Source of the DNA: Stigmatella erecta
GTDB lineage: Bacteria > Myxococcota > Myxococcia > Myxococcales > Myxococcaceae
Length of the DNA: 64,000 nt
Assembly: GCF_900111745.1 (NCBI RefSeq)
Contig: NZ_FOIJ01000007.1
Coordinates: 186,001-250,000, forward strand
Direction of reading: 5' to 3'
Shown: piece by piece, positions 52,117 through 60,855 of the stretch
How the letters are laid out: each line of letters starts with the position of its first letter
Position numbering within the stretch: position 1 is the stretch's first letter
Notes under the pieces: model-generated
The model's input: only the letters and a program-made list of their open reading frames with translations
Database searches by the model: none
What the model was told of the DNA's origin: nothing
Translations under genes and position numbers: made by a program

Positions 52117-53571
52117 ATGAGGGCAGACACGGTGGAGCTCACAGCACACAAGCCATGCCGAACCCGAGCCGCGCACACCGGCATCGACACCCCACGCGCC
52201 CGGCCCTCTCGCGCCGTGCGCCATCGAGGCCTGAGCGTTCTGCGCGCCGCGGTGCTGTCGAGCCTCTGCCTCGTGGGGCTGCCGGGGCTTGCCGCCATCG
52301 AGCCCCTCGCCGACCGTACCGGTGCGATCATCGGGCTGGCCGGCAAGTGCGTCGATGTCGCGGCCTCCGGCACCGCGAATGGCACGGCCGTCCAGCTCTA
52401 CACCTGCGCCACCGGGGTGGCACAGACCTGGACCGTCAGTGACAACGGCACGATTCGCAACCCCCACTCGGGCAAGTGCCTGGATGTCACCGGGCAAGGG
52501 ACGGCCAACGGAAGCCAGCTCCAGCTCTGGGACTGCAATGGGAGCGGCGCGCAGCAGTGGGTCTATGACGCGTCCGCGCAGACGCTGCGCAATCCCCAGT
52601 CGGGACGCTGCCTGGATGTGACCGGCGAGAGCTCCGCGGACCGGACGCGGCTGCAGATCTGGGACTGCAACGGCCAAACCAATCAGAAGTGGCGGCTGCC
52701 CGGCGAGGACACCTCTTGCACCCGTTCCGTCGCCGCGGGCGACAGCACCCTCGGCGTCACCTTCAACGGGGTGCGCTACAACGTCGCCGTCTATGTCCCG
52801 AGCGGCGTTCCCGCCACCACCCGCCTGCCGCTGGTGCTGAACCTTCACGGGACAGGCAGCAGCGGCCCGGGTCAGATTGCATACAGCAACATCAAGGCCG
52901 CCGCGCAGACGAACACGTTCGCGGTCGTCGCCCCCTCGGGGGCCATCGCCAGCAGCAGTGGGTTCGCCTGGAACGTTCCTGGCGTCACGACCGGCCCGCG
53001 GGACGATGTCGCCTTCCTGGACCAGGTCATCACCACGATGGGCTCCGCGCTCTGTGGGGACCTCAACCGGGTCTTCGCGGCAGGCTTTTCGGGCGGCGCG
53101 CGGATGGCGTCCGGGTATGCCTGCGCGCGCCCGGACCGGCTGGCGGGAATCGCGGCCATCGCGGGGCTCCGCGCCGGACGTCCCGACCCGGCGAACACGC
53201 GTCAACCGGAGGCCGCGGCCTGCCGGCCAGCCAGCACGGTGCCGGTGATCGCCTTCCACGGGCAGCAGGACTCCACGAATCCGTACGATGGCGGCGGCAG
53301 CTCGGTGTGGCAGTACTCCGTGCCCGCGGCCCAGCAGCGGTGGGCGGCGCTCAACGGCTGCGGTTCGACGCCGGTGACCACCCCCGTGTCGCCGCACGTC
53401 AGCAGGCTCACCTACTCGGGCTGCCGTGACGGCGCGGATGTCGTGCTCTACCGGATCTCCGATGGCGGCCACACATGGCCGGGGACCCCGCAGCCCTCGC
53501 CCGGCAACGGGAACACCACCCAGGAGATCGATGCCAACACCCTCTTCTGGAACTTCTTCGCCTCGCACTGA
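52117..53571 (+). CDS. Ricin-type lectin plus CE1-like esterase (LpqC/feruloyl-esterase type)
   Basis: The ATG at 52117 gives 484 residues. A signal is visible at RAAVLSSLCLVGLPGLAA. A ricin B-type trefoil of ~125 residues (QxW pattern: GKCVDVAASGTANGTAVQLYTC, LQLWDCNGSGAQQW, LQIWDCNGQTNQKW) is followed by an alpha/beta-hydrolase. It has LVLNLHGTGSSGP, AAGFSGGARMASGYAC with the nucleophile Ser in GFSGG, and VPVIAFHGQQDSTNPYDGGG. ISDGGHTWPG supplies the catalytic His. The family includes PHB depolymerases and feruloyl/acetylxylan esterases. Domain order and sequence style recall actinomycete enzymes. An upstream in-frame ATG (51871) crosses the LysR relic and is not preferred. Confidence 0.85.
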   Translation: MRADTVELTAHKPCRTRAAHTGIDTPRARPSRAVRHRGLSVLRAAVLSSLCLVGLPGLAAIEPLADRTGAIIGLAGKCVDVAASGTANGTAVQLYTCATGVAQTWTVSDNGTIRNPHSGKCLDVTGQGTANGSQLQLWDCNGSGAQQWVYDASAQTLRNPQSGRCLDVTGESSADRTRLQIWDCNGQTNQKWRLPGEDTSCTRSVAAGDSTLGVTFNGVRYNVAVYVPSGVPATTRLPLVLNLHGTGSSGPGQIAYSNIKAAAQTNTFAVVAPSGAIASSSGFAWNVPGVTTGPRDDVAFLDQVITTMGSALCGDLNRVFAAGFSGGARMASGYACARPDRLAGIAAIAGLRAGRPDPANTRQPEAAACRPASTVPVIAFHGQQDSTNPYDGGGSSVWQYSVPAAQQRWAALNGCGSTPVTTPVSPHVSRLTYSGCRDGADVVLYRISDGGHTWPGTPQPSPGNGNTTQEIDANTLFWNFFASH

Positions 53572-53581
53572 CCCGCGCGGA

Positions 53582-55063
53582 TCAGCGCTCGGCGCTGACG
53601 AGCAGGGCGTCGAGCGCCGCGCGGCCGTAGACGCGGCCGCCGGAGATCACCGTCTCTATCGAGGCGCTGTTGACGATGTCGTCGAGTGGGTTGGCGCGGA
53701 GCAGGATCAGGTCCGCCTCCTTGCCCGGGGAGATGCCGCCCAGCGTTGCCGTGCGCCGCAGATAGGCGGCCGGTACGGAGGTGGCTGACCGCAGGGCCTC
53801 CATCGGGCTGAGGCCGGCCTGGACGAGGAGGCCGAGCTCGCGGTGCAGCGCAAAGCCGGGGACGATCATCGTGTCGTTCGCGTCCGTCCCCGCCATGATG
53901 TTCACCCCGGCGCGGTGGGCGAGGCCAGTGAGGGTCAGGCCGTGGCGGAAGAAGCCCTGGCGCAGGGCCGTCAGCTCCGCCGGCGCGGCCGCGGTCTCGT
54001 CCAGGTCCGCCTGCCACTGAGCATTCCGGGCGGGGAGGATGTAACGGCGCAGCGGCTGGTCACGATAGGCGGGCTCCGCCGCGCGCGCCTCCATCTCGCG
54101 GGTCACGTGGGTGGGCGTGTAATAGAAGCCAGCCGCCGCGAGCGAGCGCATCCGCGAGGCGCACAGGGCCGGATCATACTCGGCGACGGTCCTCCGCAGC
54201 CGCTCCGCATCGTCCGGGCGCTTCGCCCCAGGCTGCCGGTCGGCGTAGGCACTGCCCGTCCTGCGGAAGTCCTCGCCGTAGCGGCTGCAGTCATAGAGCA
54301 GGTCGCGGGCATGTTCGATGGACCCGAAGCCCCAGCGGATGAGTTCGTCCGTGTTGGCGGCGTAGGGCACGTGGCCGGAGACGGCGATGCCGAGGCTCCG
54401 CGCCTCGTCCATCATGGCGCGGAACACCTCGCCGGGAATGCTGTCATGGGTCTTGATGAAGTCGACGCCGCGCGCGTGCAGGTAACGCACGAGCTGGCGC
54501 CCTTCGGCGGGAGTCGAAGGGGCGACATAGGAGGGAACTTCCGCCGGGAGTTTCACCCTGGCCGGGCCCATCACCATGGTGCTGGCCAGAGAGAGGAGCT
54601 TTGGCCCCGCCACCTCGCCCGCCTCGATCCGCGCGGCCAGCCGCCGGTAGTCACCAATGCAGCCCTCGGCCACGCCGGCCAACGCCCAGCAGTCGCCGGA
54701 CATCTCGCGCACCCCGGTGACGCCATTGGCGAGCATCAGGGCAAGGACCGGCGCGGCGGGCTCGGGGAGGAAGAGGTGGACGTGCATGTCCATGAGGCCA
54801 GGGACCAGGAACTTGCCGCTGCCATCGAGGGTGCGGGCGGCGCGGTACGGCTGGCGCTCGCCTTCGCGCACCACGGCAAGGATGCGGTCTCCGGCGACAT
54901 AGACGGAGCGGTCCGGAAGCACGCTGCGCGTCTCCGGATCAATCACGGTGACCTTCGCGATGCGCAGCGACGCCTCGGGCAACACGCCCCTGGCAGGCAC
55001 CGGCTGGCAAGCGCCGAGCAAGGCGGCCAGGAGCGCCAGGCTGCCCTTGAACAGGCTCCGCAT
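53582..55063 (-). CDS. Amidohydrolase-superfamily lipoprotein
   Basis: The ATG at 55063 has GGGGAGGGG at a good distance (55066 is an alternative). The lipoprotein signal is MRSLFKGSLALLAALLGAC. The amidohydrolase barrel has VPGLMDMHVHLF (HxH metal ligands), FIKTHDS, GIAVSGHVPY, FGSIEHARDL and IMAGTDANDT, followed by SATSVPAAYLRRT and GKEADLILL. Enzymes of this type act on imidazolone, prolidase or dipeptide-like substrates. The exact reaction is unknown; the enzyme acts outside the cytoplasm. It converges on the esterase gene with only 10 bp between stops. Confidence 0.85.
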   Translation of the reverse strand: MRSLFKGSLALLAALLGACQPVPARGVLPEASLRIAKVTVIDPETRSVLPDRSVYVAGDRILAVVREGERQPYRAARTLDGSGKFLVPGLMDMHVHLFLPEPAAPVLALMLANGVTGVREMSGDCWALAGVAEGCIGDYRRLAARIEAGEVAGPKLLSLASTMVMGPARVKLPAEVPSYVAPSTPAEGRQLVRYLHARGVDFIKTHDSIPGEVFRAMMDEARSLGIAVSGHVPYAANTDELIRWGFGSIEHARDLLYDCSRYGEDFRRTGSAYADRQPGAKRPDDAERLRRTVAEYDPALCASRMRSLAAAGFYYTPTHVTREMEARAAEPAYRDQPLRRYILPARNAQWQADLDETAAAPAELTALRQGFFRHGLTLTGLAHRAGVNIMAGTDANDTMIVPGFALHRELGLLVQAGLSPMEALRSATSVPAAYLRRTATLGGISPGKEADLILLRANPLDDIVNSASIETVISGGRVYGRAALDALLVSAER

Positions 55064-55152
55064 CATCCCCTCCCCTGTTGGACCGGCATCCTCCGTGACA
55101 GGGCTCCCTGGGTAGCACACTCCGGGGGGGAACACCGCGCTTCCCCAGGCCG

Positions 55153-56190
55153 TCAGGCCGCCATCTGGACCTTGGCCCGGCTCATCACGTGGTCCACCGC
55201 CGTCAGGTGCCAGGCCATCTGATCGATCCGGGCCAGGTTCTGGGGCTCGGCCTTCAGGGCGGCCATCACCTGGTGCAACGGCAGGCCGGCGGCGTGGGCC
55301 TCGTCCTGGATGAGCTTCTGCACCCGCTGCGCCGTGGGCACCAGCTTGTCCCGCTTGCAGATGGCCCCCAGCGCCAGGGCGATGCGCAGCCGCAGCTCCA
55401 CCTCGGCCCGCGTCTGCGGATCCTGCAGCCAGCCCTGGAGGGACGCGTCCCGCTGCGCCTCGTCGAAGCCCAGCTTGGCCAGGCTCTTGCCCTCGGTGGC
55501 GCTCCAGCGGCGGTGGATCTCCTCATCCACGAGGTGCGAGGGCACCTTCACCCGCGTGCGCGCCGCCACCGTGGCCAGCACCTGCCGCTGCACCTGGCTC
55601 AGCAGCAGCTGCTTGGCCTCGGCCTCCATCTGGCGCACGACCTTCTTCATGGCCTCCGCCAGGCTGGCGGCGCCAAAGGCCTTCAGGAAGGCGGGGGAGT
55701 CCAGCTTGGGATACGTCACCTCGCGCGCCCCCCACAGCTGCACGACGAAGCGCGCGGGCGCCCCCCGCAGGGACTCGACGGGGTAGTCGGTGGGCAGGGT
55801 GATGTCCACGGCCACCTTCTCCCGGGGCGAGCGGCCTACCAGCGCCTCGTAGAGCCCGGGCAGCAGGGGCTCGGACTCCAGCCGCACCCACTCGCCGGTG
55901 CGCACGCTGAAGGGGATGAGCTGGCCCCGGCTGTAGCCGGCGATGTCGAACATCACCTCGTCGCCCCACGCCACCTTCTCGCTCGGGTAGCGGAAACGCT
56001 CGGTGGCCAGGGCCCGCGCCAGTTCCAGGAAGCGCGCCTGGACCTGCTCCGGGGTGAACGCCTCCGGAGGCGTGAGGGTGACGGACAGGTTCTCCAGCGA
56101 GGGGGCCTCCACCCGGGGAAGGGCGCTCAGCACCGATTGCTCATCCTGCGGGAGCGGAGACGACAGCAGCGGAATCGAGATGGAGTTCAT
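55153..56190 (-). CDS. Trigger-factor-like chaperone without the ribosome-binding domain
   Basis: This 345-residue protein resembles trigger factor in its last two domains. Residues ~85-165 are a PPIase (FKBP)-like section with LLPGLYEALVGRSPREKVAVDITLPTDYP and GAPARFVVQLWGAREVTYPKLD. Residues ~165-345 form a Tig C-terminal chaperone arm (VKVPSHLVDEEIHRRW, LRIALALGAICKRDKLVPTAQRVQKLI). The N-terminal region lacks the GFRxGxxP ribosome-docking loop; SISIPLLSSP stands there instead. It lies 36 bp downstream of a repeat-rich hydrophobic protein gene, and the two are probably co-transcribed. A dedicated chaperone for that protein is inferred. Confidence 0.75.
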   Translation of the reverse strand: MNSISIPLLSSPLPQDEQSVLSALPRVEAPSLENLSVTLTPPEAFTPEQVQARFLELARALATERFRYPSEKVAWGDEVMFDIAGYSRGQLIPFSVRTGEWVRLESEPLLPGLYEALVGRSPREKVAVDITLPTDYPVESLRGAPARFVVQLWGAREVTYPKLDSPAFLKAFGAASLAEAMKKVVRQMEAEAKQLLLSQVQRQVLATVAARTRVKVPSHLVDEEIHRRWSATEGKSLAKLGFDEAQRDASLQGWLQDPQTRAEVELRLRIALALGAICKRDKLVPTAQRVQKLIQDEAHAAGLPLHQVMAALKAEPQNLARIDQMAWHLTAVDHVMSRAKVQMAA

Positions 56191-56226
56191 GGAGTCACCC
56201 TGGGAAACGCGCGGAAGAAGGAAGAA

Positions 56227-57525
56227 CTACCAGCCCTTGAAGAAGTCCTTGACGCCCTCGCCCACCTTCTTGGCGGTGTCCTTGATGCCCTCGCCCACCT
56301 TCTCGGCGGTGTCCTTGATGCCCTCGCCCACCTTCTCGGCGGTGTCCTTGATGCCCTCGCCCACCTTCTTGGCGGTGTCCTTGATCTCGCCTCCGAAGTT
56401 CTTCACCACCTCGCTCCCGAGGGAGACGCCCGTCGAGATGGCGCCGCCCAGCTGGGAGACGATGGGGATGTTGGTGGCGGCCAGCGCCGAGCCACCGGCG
56501 ACGATGCCCGAGGTGACCTTGTCGCCCACGCTCGCGTTGGGGTCCTTGAACGTCTGGACGGCGTTGGCGATGTCCAGACCCGCGATGGCGATGTTGGCGC
56601 CCGGGACGAACCGGCCGAGGGCCTTGCCACCCGTCTTCAGCGCGCCCTTGGCCAGGTCATCCGCCTTGTTCGCGAAGGAGGAGGCCTTCACGTCCGGCGC
56701 GGAGGGCTTGGCGTCCGGGGCGGACGGCTTCGCCTCCGGCCCGCTGGGCTTGGAGGGGGACTGGGTCTGCGGAGCAGAAGGCTTGCCCTGGGGACCGGAC
56801 GGCTTGCGCAGGTCGGCCAGGTCCGCCACCCCGCCCACCAGATCGGCCGCGCCACCGGCCAGTTCGGCCGCGCCGAAGAACTGGCTCAGATCGCCGGCGG
56901 AGGGGTCGGCGTAGGCCGCCTCCAGGCCCGGGTCGGCGTAGGCCGCCTCCAGGCCCGGGTCGGCGTAGGCGCCGTACTGGCTCGGGTCGGCATACTCCTG
57001 CCCCAGCTGGTCCGCGCTGTACGCGCCCGCCTCGACGTTGGCCGGGGACAGGGCACCCTGGGAGTGGGCCATGCCCTGGAGCACATCGAGCTGCCGCGCG
57101 CCCGAGCCGCCATTGAAAGCGCTGGCGACCTGGTTGGCGATGTTCATGGGCATCTGGGCCGCACCCGCGAGGGCGCTCGTGGCCGCGCCCTGCAGCCCGG
57201 CGAACTGCGCCAGACCGCCCGAGGCGAGGCCCGCCACCTGCTGAAGACCCGCCTGGGCGGTGGCCAGGGCATCCAGGGCGGTGCCGAGCGCGGCCTGCGC
57301 GCCCAGGGCCTTCTGGCCCACGGCACCGGCGGCGCCACCGAGCAGGGCCGGCATGCCCGCAGCCACCTTGCCAGCCGGGGCGAACGACGTGAGGTCCTGC
57401 AGGTTCGACACCAGCCGCTTCGCGGACACCTCGACGGGCAGAACGGTCTTCTGGGCCAGGGATTCCGAAGGGGCCATGGCGGCCGTGGGCATCAGGGGGC
57501 GGTTACCGGAGATGGCGGTGGTCAT
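56227..57525 (-). CDS. Ala/Gly-rich hydrophobic protein with 11-residue C-terminal repeats
   Basis: This 432-residue protein has no recognised family or classical signal peptide. Residues ~50-140 are Ala/Gly/Leu-rich helices. Residues ~180-220 contain YADPGLEAA in triplicate. Residues ~245-285 are a Pro/Ser/Lys linker (KPSGPEAKPSAPDAKPSAPD). Residues ~300-370 form a hydrophobic hairpin (GANIAIAGLDIANAVQTF, TSGIVAGGSALAATNIPIVSQLGGAIS). Four IKDTAKKVGEG-type 11-mers end the protein. The mix suggests a membrane-inserting or self-assembling exported protein, perhaps a toxin or structural particle. The chaperone-like gene follows it. Confidence 0.65.
   Translation of the reverse strand: MTTAISGNRPLMPTAAMAPSESLAQKTVLPVEVSAKRLVSNLQDLTSFAPAGKVAAGMPALLGGAAGAVGQKALGAQAALGTALDALATAQAGLQQVAGLASGGLAQFAGLQGAATSALAGAAQMPMNIANQVASAFNGGSGARQLDVLQGMAHSQGALSPANVEAGAYSADQLGQEYADPSQYGAYADPGLEAAYADPGLEAAYADPSAGDLSQFFGAAELAGGAADLVGGVADLADLRKPSGPQGKPSAPQTQSPSKPSGPEAKPSAPDAKPSAPDVKASSFANKADDLAKGALKTGGKALGRFVPGANIAIAGLDIANAVQTFKDPNASVGDKVTSGIVAGGSALAATNIPIVSQLGGAISTGVSLGSEVVKNFGGEIKDTAKKVGEGIKDTAEKVGEGIKDTAEKVGEGIKDTAKKVGEGVKDFFKGW
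56230..56385 (-). repeat. 33-bp tandem repeats encoding amphipathic 11-mers
   Basis: Four copies of 33 bp encode IKDTA(K/E)KVGEG, followed by VKDFFKGW. The DNA copies are nearly identical, indicating recent expansion. Eleven-residue amphipathic repeats of this sort occur in LEA and apolipoprotein-like proteins that bind membranes. Confidence 0.85.
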
Positions 57526-57740
57526 GGGAGTCTCTCAGCAAGGGGTCGGACAGGGCTAAAGCAGGCGGCGTGCCAGCCCTTCCGGTGGGCCTAAAGCGCC
57601 GGTTTCCCTCGGGAGACCGCCACGGGAGGCCCCGCCCACCCCCCTTCTCCTGGTGACTGCCGTTCGCCAGGCGGTGACAGCAGCCATCACCGTAGACTCG
57701 GCGGGGCGCGGCGCGCTTCAGCGGCGCCCAGGGAGAAGGC

Positions 57741-59255
57741 ATGGACCGGCTGCAAGAGGCACTCGAGGCATGGCGCCGGGAGCTGGGCGAAGAGCACGTG
57801 CTCGCCGACGAGGCGACGCTCGCCCGCGCCCGCACGGCCACCTTCGCCACCACCCAGGCGGTCGGCGCGGTGCTGCGCCCCGGAAGCCCTCAGGAGGTGC
57901 GCTCATGTGTGCAGATCGCCCACCAGCTGCGAGTGCCCATCACGCCGGTGAGTGCCGGGCGCAACCAGGGCTATGGCTCGCGGGTGCCCGCCCAGAACGG
58001 GGTGCTGGTGGAGCTGGGCCGGATGAACCGCGTGCTCGAGTTCAACGAGGAGCTGGCGTACCTCACCGTGGAGCCAGGCGTCACGTTCGCGCAGGCACAT
58101 GCCTTCCTGGAGGAGCAGGGCTCGCGGCTGCAGCTGGCCACCATTGGAGGGCCGCCCCAGGCAAGCCTCATCGGCAACGCGCTCGAGCGGGGGGATGGCA
58201 TGGGGCCCTCCGGGGACATCTTCCAGCACGTGTGCGGCCTGGAGGTGGTGCTGCCCACCGGGGAGTGCCTGCGCACCGGGCCCGGGCGCTACCCCCGGGC
58301 CCAGGCGGCGTCCGTGCTGCGCTGGGGCGCGGGCCCCGCGCTTGATGGGCTCTTCAGCCAGTCGAACCTGGGCATCGTGACGCGGATGACCTTCTGGCTG
58401 GCGCCGCGGGCGGCCTGTCTCCGGCTGGTCTCGGGCATCATCGAGGATCCCTTCCAGCTGGGCCCGGTGGTGGAGCGGATGCGGCAGCTGCGGCTGGAGG
58501 GCACCCTGCGCGAGGCCTTCTCGCTGTGGAACGACTACAAGGTCTTCTCCGTGCTCGGCCAGTACCCGTGGGAGGCGGCCCGGGAGCTCACGCCGCTGCC
58601 CGAGCCGCAGCGCCAGAAGCTGCGTGCCGAGTGGAACGTTTTCCCCTGGCACCTGAACTGCGTGCTCGAGGCCCCGAGCGAGGCCCAGGCCCGGGCCGCC
58701 CAGGAGCGGGTGGAGCACGTGTTGAAGGACGCCCTGCCCTCCCTCACCTTTCTGCGGGAGGAAGAGGTGGGCCCCGGGCGGCTGCGGCAGCCGCCCTCGG
58801 CGCGCAACCTGCGGATGATGTACTGGCGCAAGCGCACGCCCCTGCCCGAGGTGCCGGAGCCGGAGCGTGACGGGTGCGGCTTCATCTGGCTGTCCTGCGC
58901 GGTGCCGATGACGGCCGCCCATGTGGAGACGGCCCTGGCGCTCGCCGAGCCGATTCCGCTGCGCTTTGGCTTCGAGCCCAACCTGTGCGTGCTGGGCGTC
59001 TCGGCGCGGTGTGCCTACCTGGTGGTGGCGATCATCTATGACCGGGAGGCCGAGGGAGAGGATGCGCGCGCGATGGAATGCCACCACGCGCTGCAGCAGG
59101 CGCTGGGGGAAGCGGGCTACTACCCGGCGCGCCTGGGCATCCAGTCACCGGTGCTTCCCTTCGCGCCGGAGGATGACTCCCCGGGAGTGCTGAGGACGCT
59201 CAAGGCCGCGCTGGACCCTCACGGCATCCTCGCCCCCGGGCGCTACCTGCCCTGA
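57741..59255 (+). CDS. VAO/4-cresol-dehydrogenase-like FAD oxidoreductase
   Basis: This 504-residue protein has a PCMH-type FAD domain (VGAVLRPGSPQEVRSCVQIA, ITPVSAGRNQGYGS, LVELGRMNRVLEFNEELAYLTVEPGV, and GNALERGDGMGPSGD). A VAO-type substrate domain follows, ending in PHGILAPGRYLP. GGGAGAAGG precedes the ATG. Family members oxidise phenolic or alkyl-aromatic substrates using a covalent or tightly held FAD. The substrate and covalent link are not clear. Another FAD-oxidase gene (BBE type) follows 160 bp later. Confidence 0.82.
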   Translation: MDRLQEALEAWRRELGEEHVLADEATLARARTATFATTQAVGAVLRPGSPQEVRSCVQIAHQLRVPITPVSAGRNQGYGSRVPAQNGVLVELGRMNRVLEFNEELAYLTVEPGVTFAQAHAFLEEQGSRLQLATIGGPPQASLIGNALERGDGMGPSGDIFQHVCGLEVVLPTGECLRTGPGRYPRAQAASVLRWGAGPALDGLFSQSNLGIVTRMTFWLAPRAACLRLVSGIIEDPFQLGPVVERMRQLRLEGTLREAFSLWNDYKVFSVLGQYPWEAARELTPLPEPQRQKLRAEWNVFPWHLNCVLEAPSEAQARAAQERVEHVLKDALPSLTFLREEEVGPGRLRQPPSARNLRMMYWRKRTPLPEVPEPERDGCGFIWLSCAVPMTAAHVETALALAEPIPLRFGFEPNLCVLGVSARCAYLVVAIIYDREAEGEDARAMECHHALQQALGEAGYYPARLGIQSPVLPFAPEDDSPGVLRTLKAALDPHGILAPGRYLP

Positions 59256-59417
59256 GCAGCCCACCGTCCTCCTCCTTTTTGTGAGGAACTCTGTCTGGAC
59301 CGGCCCGGAGGTGAACAGATGAGAGCAAGGGCGCAGCTCACAGGGGAGGAGTGAGGGCGGTCACAGCCGGGAGTCCACGCCCCTGGCAGCTTGGAGTCCG
59401 CACAAGGAGTACCTGAC

Positions 59418-60824
59418 ATGCCCCATGGCTGGGATTGGTCGTGCCTCACCGGCAAAGTCGTGCTGCGCACCGGCCCGAGTTACAACCTCGACAGGACCAA
59501 CTACAACACCCGGCACACCCGGTCTCCAGCCGCCCTGGTCTTCTGTCAGAACACCGAGGATGTGCAGAACGCCATCCGCTGCGTGAACAAGAATGGGATT
59601 CCCTTCCGCGTGCGCAGCGGACGTCACAGCTATGAAGAACTCTCGCTGATGGATGACGGCCTGATCATCGACGTCAGCGGGCTGACGTCGGCCATCATCG
59701 ACCCCTCGACGGCCACCGCCCGGGTGGGAGCAGGCTTGCCGCAGCAGACCCTGTGGAAGCTGCTGGGGGCGGACAACACGTATGCCTTTCCCCTGGGCAC
59801 CATGGGCGGCGTCGGTATCGCCGGCGTGTTGCAGGGGGGCGGCATCGGAATGCTGACCCGTGCTTTCGGCCTGGCCATCGACCGGGTCCTCAGTATCCAG
59901 ATGGTCACCGCCACGGGAGACGTGGTGGAAGCCAACGCCACCACCCACGCGGACCTGTTCTGGGCGCTCAGGGGCGGCGGCGGAGGCAACTTCGGAATCG
60001 TCACGGCGTTCACGCTCCAGCTCGCTCCCGTTTCGCAGGTGGTGGTCTACGCGCTGAGCTGGAGCCCGGAGCAGTTTCCACAGGTGATGAACTCCTGGCA
60101 GCACTGGGCGCCTTGCCTCGGTGATCCCCGGCTGACCTGCCAGCTCACGTTCTCGTCCGACCACTCGCTGCATTCCGAAGGTGTCTACCTGGGAACGCCC
60201 GAGCGGCTCCGCGAGCTCTTGCAGCCCTGGATCGACATGTGCCCGCCGGCCCAGCCGGTCCGGATCGAACCGTTGTCCTGGTACATGTCGACGGTGTACT
60301 TCAACAGCTTCGATGATCCCTGCGTCCATCCGTTCAAGACCAGTGGAGCCTTCATCTACCGGCCCCTGCCCAGTCAGGCACTCGCGTCGATCCAGCAGGC
60401 CATCACCTCCGCTCCGGCTGGCGTCAGCTGCGATATCTGGATGCAGAGCTTCGGCGGCGCCATGGCTGAAGTCGCCCCTACCGCCACGGCCTTCTATCAC
60501 CGCCAAGCCCAGTTCATCCTCGAGTTTGGTGGCAGTTGGATGGACAAGAGCCCTCCTTCCACCTGCCAGAGCGCCGCTCAGTGGACGCGAGACCTGCAGC
60601 AATCGCTCAGGGCGTACACCGAGGGCACCTACGTCAACTTCGCAGACCTGAACCTGGGCAGCCGCTCCACGGGAAACTTCGACTATCTGCGCCTGTACTA
60701 CGGCCAGAACGTTGCACGGCTCCGGGACGTCAAAAGTGCTTGGGATCCGGCCAACCTGTTCCAGTTCGAGCAGTCCATTCCGCCCAAGGACGCCCCCCCT
60801 CTGGAAACAGAGAGCCGTCCCTAG
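59418..60824 (+). CDS. Berberine-bridge-enzyme-type FAD oxidoreductase
   Basis: The ATG at 59418 sits 8 bp after AAGGAG. This 468-residue protein has the FAD-linking histidine in RSGRHSYEE (His70). PLGTMGGVGIAGVLQGGGIG follows, where the usual second-site cysteine is replaced by Met129. RGGGGGNFGIVTAFTLQL and the BBE C-terminus YYGQNVARLRDVKSAWDPANLF complete the pattern. FAD is therefore probably bound through His70 only. Family members oxidise sugars, alkaloids or natural-product intermediates. No signal peptide is visible. An antibiotic or sugar oxidase is possible. Confidence 0.85.
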   Translation: MPHGWDWSCLTGKVVLRTGPSYNLDRTNYNTRHTRSPAALVFCQNTEDVQNAIRCVNKNGIPFRVRSGRHSYEELSLMDDGLIIDVSGLTSAIIDPSTATARVGAGLPQQTLWKLLGADNTYAFPLGTMGGVGIAGVLQGGGIGMLTRAFGLAIDRVLSIQMVTATGDVVEANATTHADLFWALRGGGGGNFGIVTAFTLQLAPVSQVVVYALSWSPEQFPQVMNSWQHWAPCLGDPRLTCQLTFSSDHSLHSEGVYLGTPERLRELLQPWIDMCPPAQPVRIEPLSWYMSTVYFNSFDDPCVHPFKTSGAFIYRPLPSQALASIQQAITSAPAGVSCDIWMQSFGGAMAEVAPTATAFYHRQAQFILEFGGSWMDKSPPSTCQSAAQWTRDLQQSLRAYTEGTYVNFADLNLGSRSTGNFDYLRLYYGQNVARLRDVKSAWDPANLFQFEQSIPPKDAPPLETESRP

Positions 60825-60855
60825 CGCCGTTGGAAGCCGAAGGCGTCCCGGCAGC

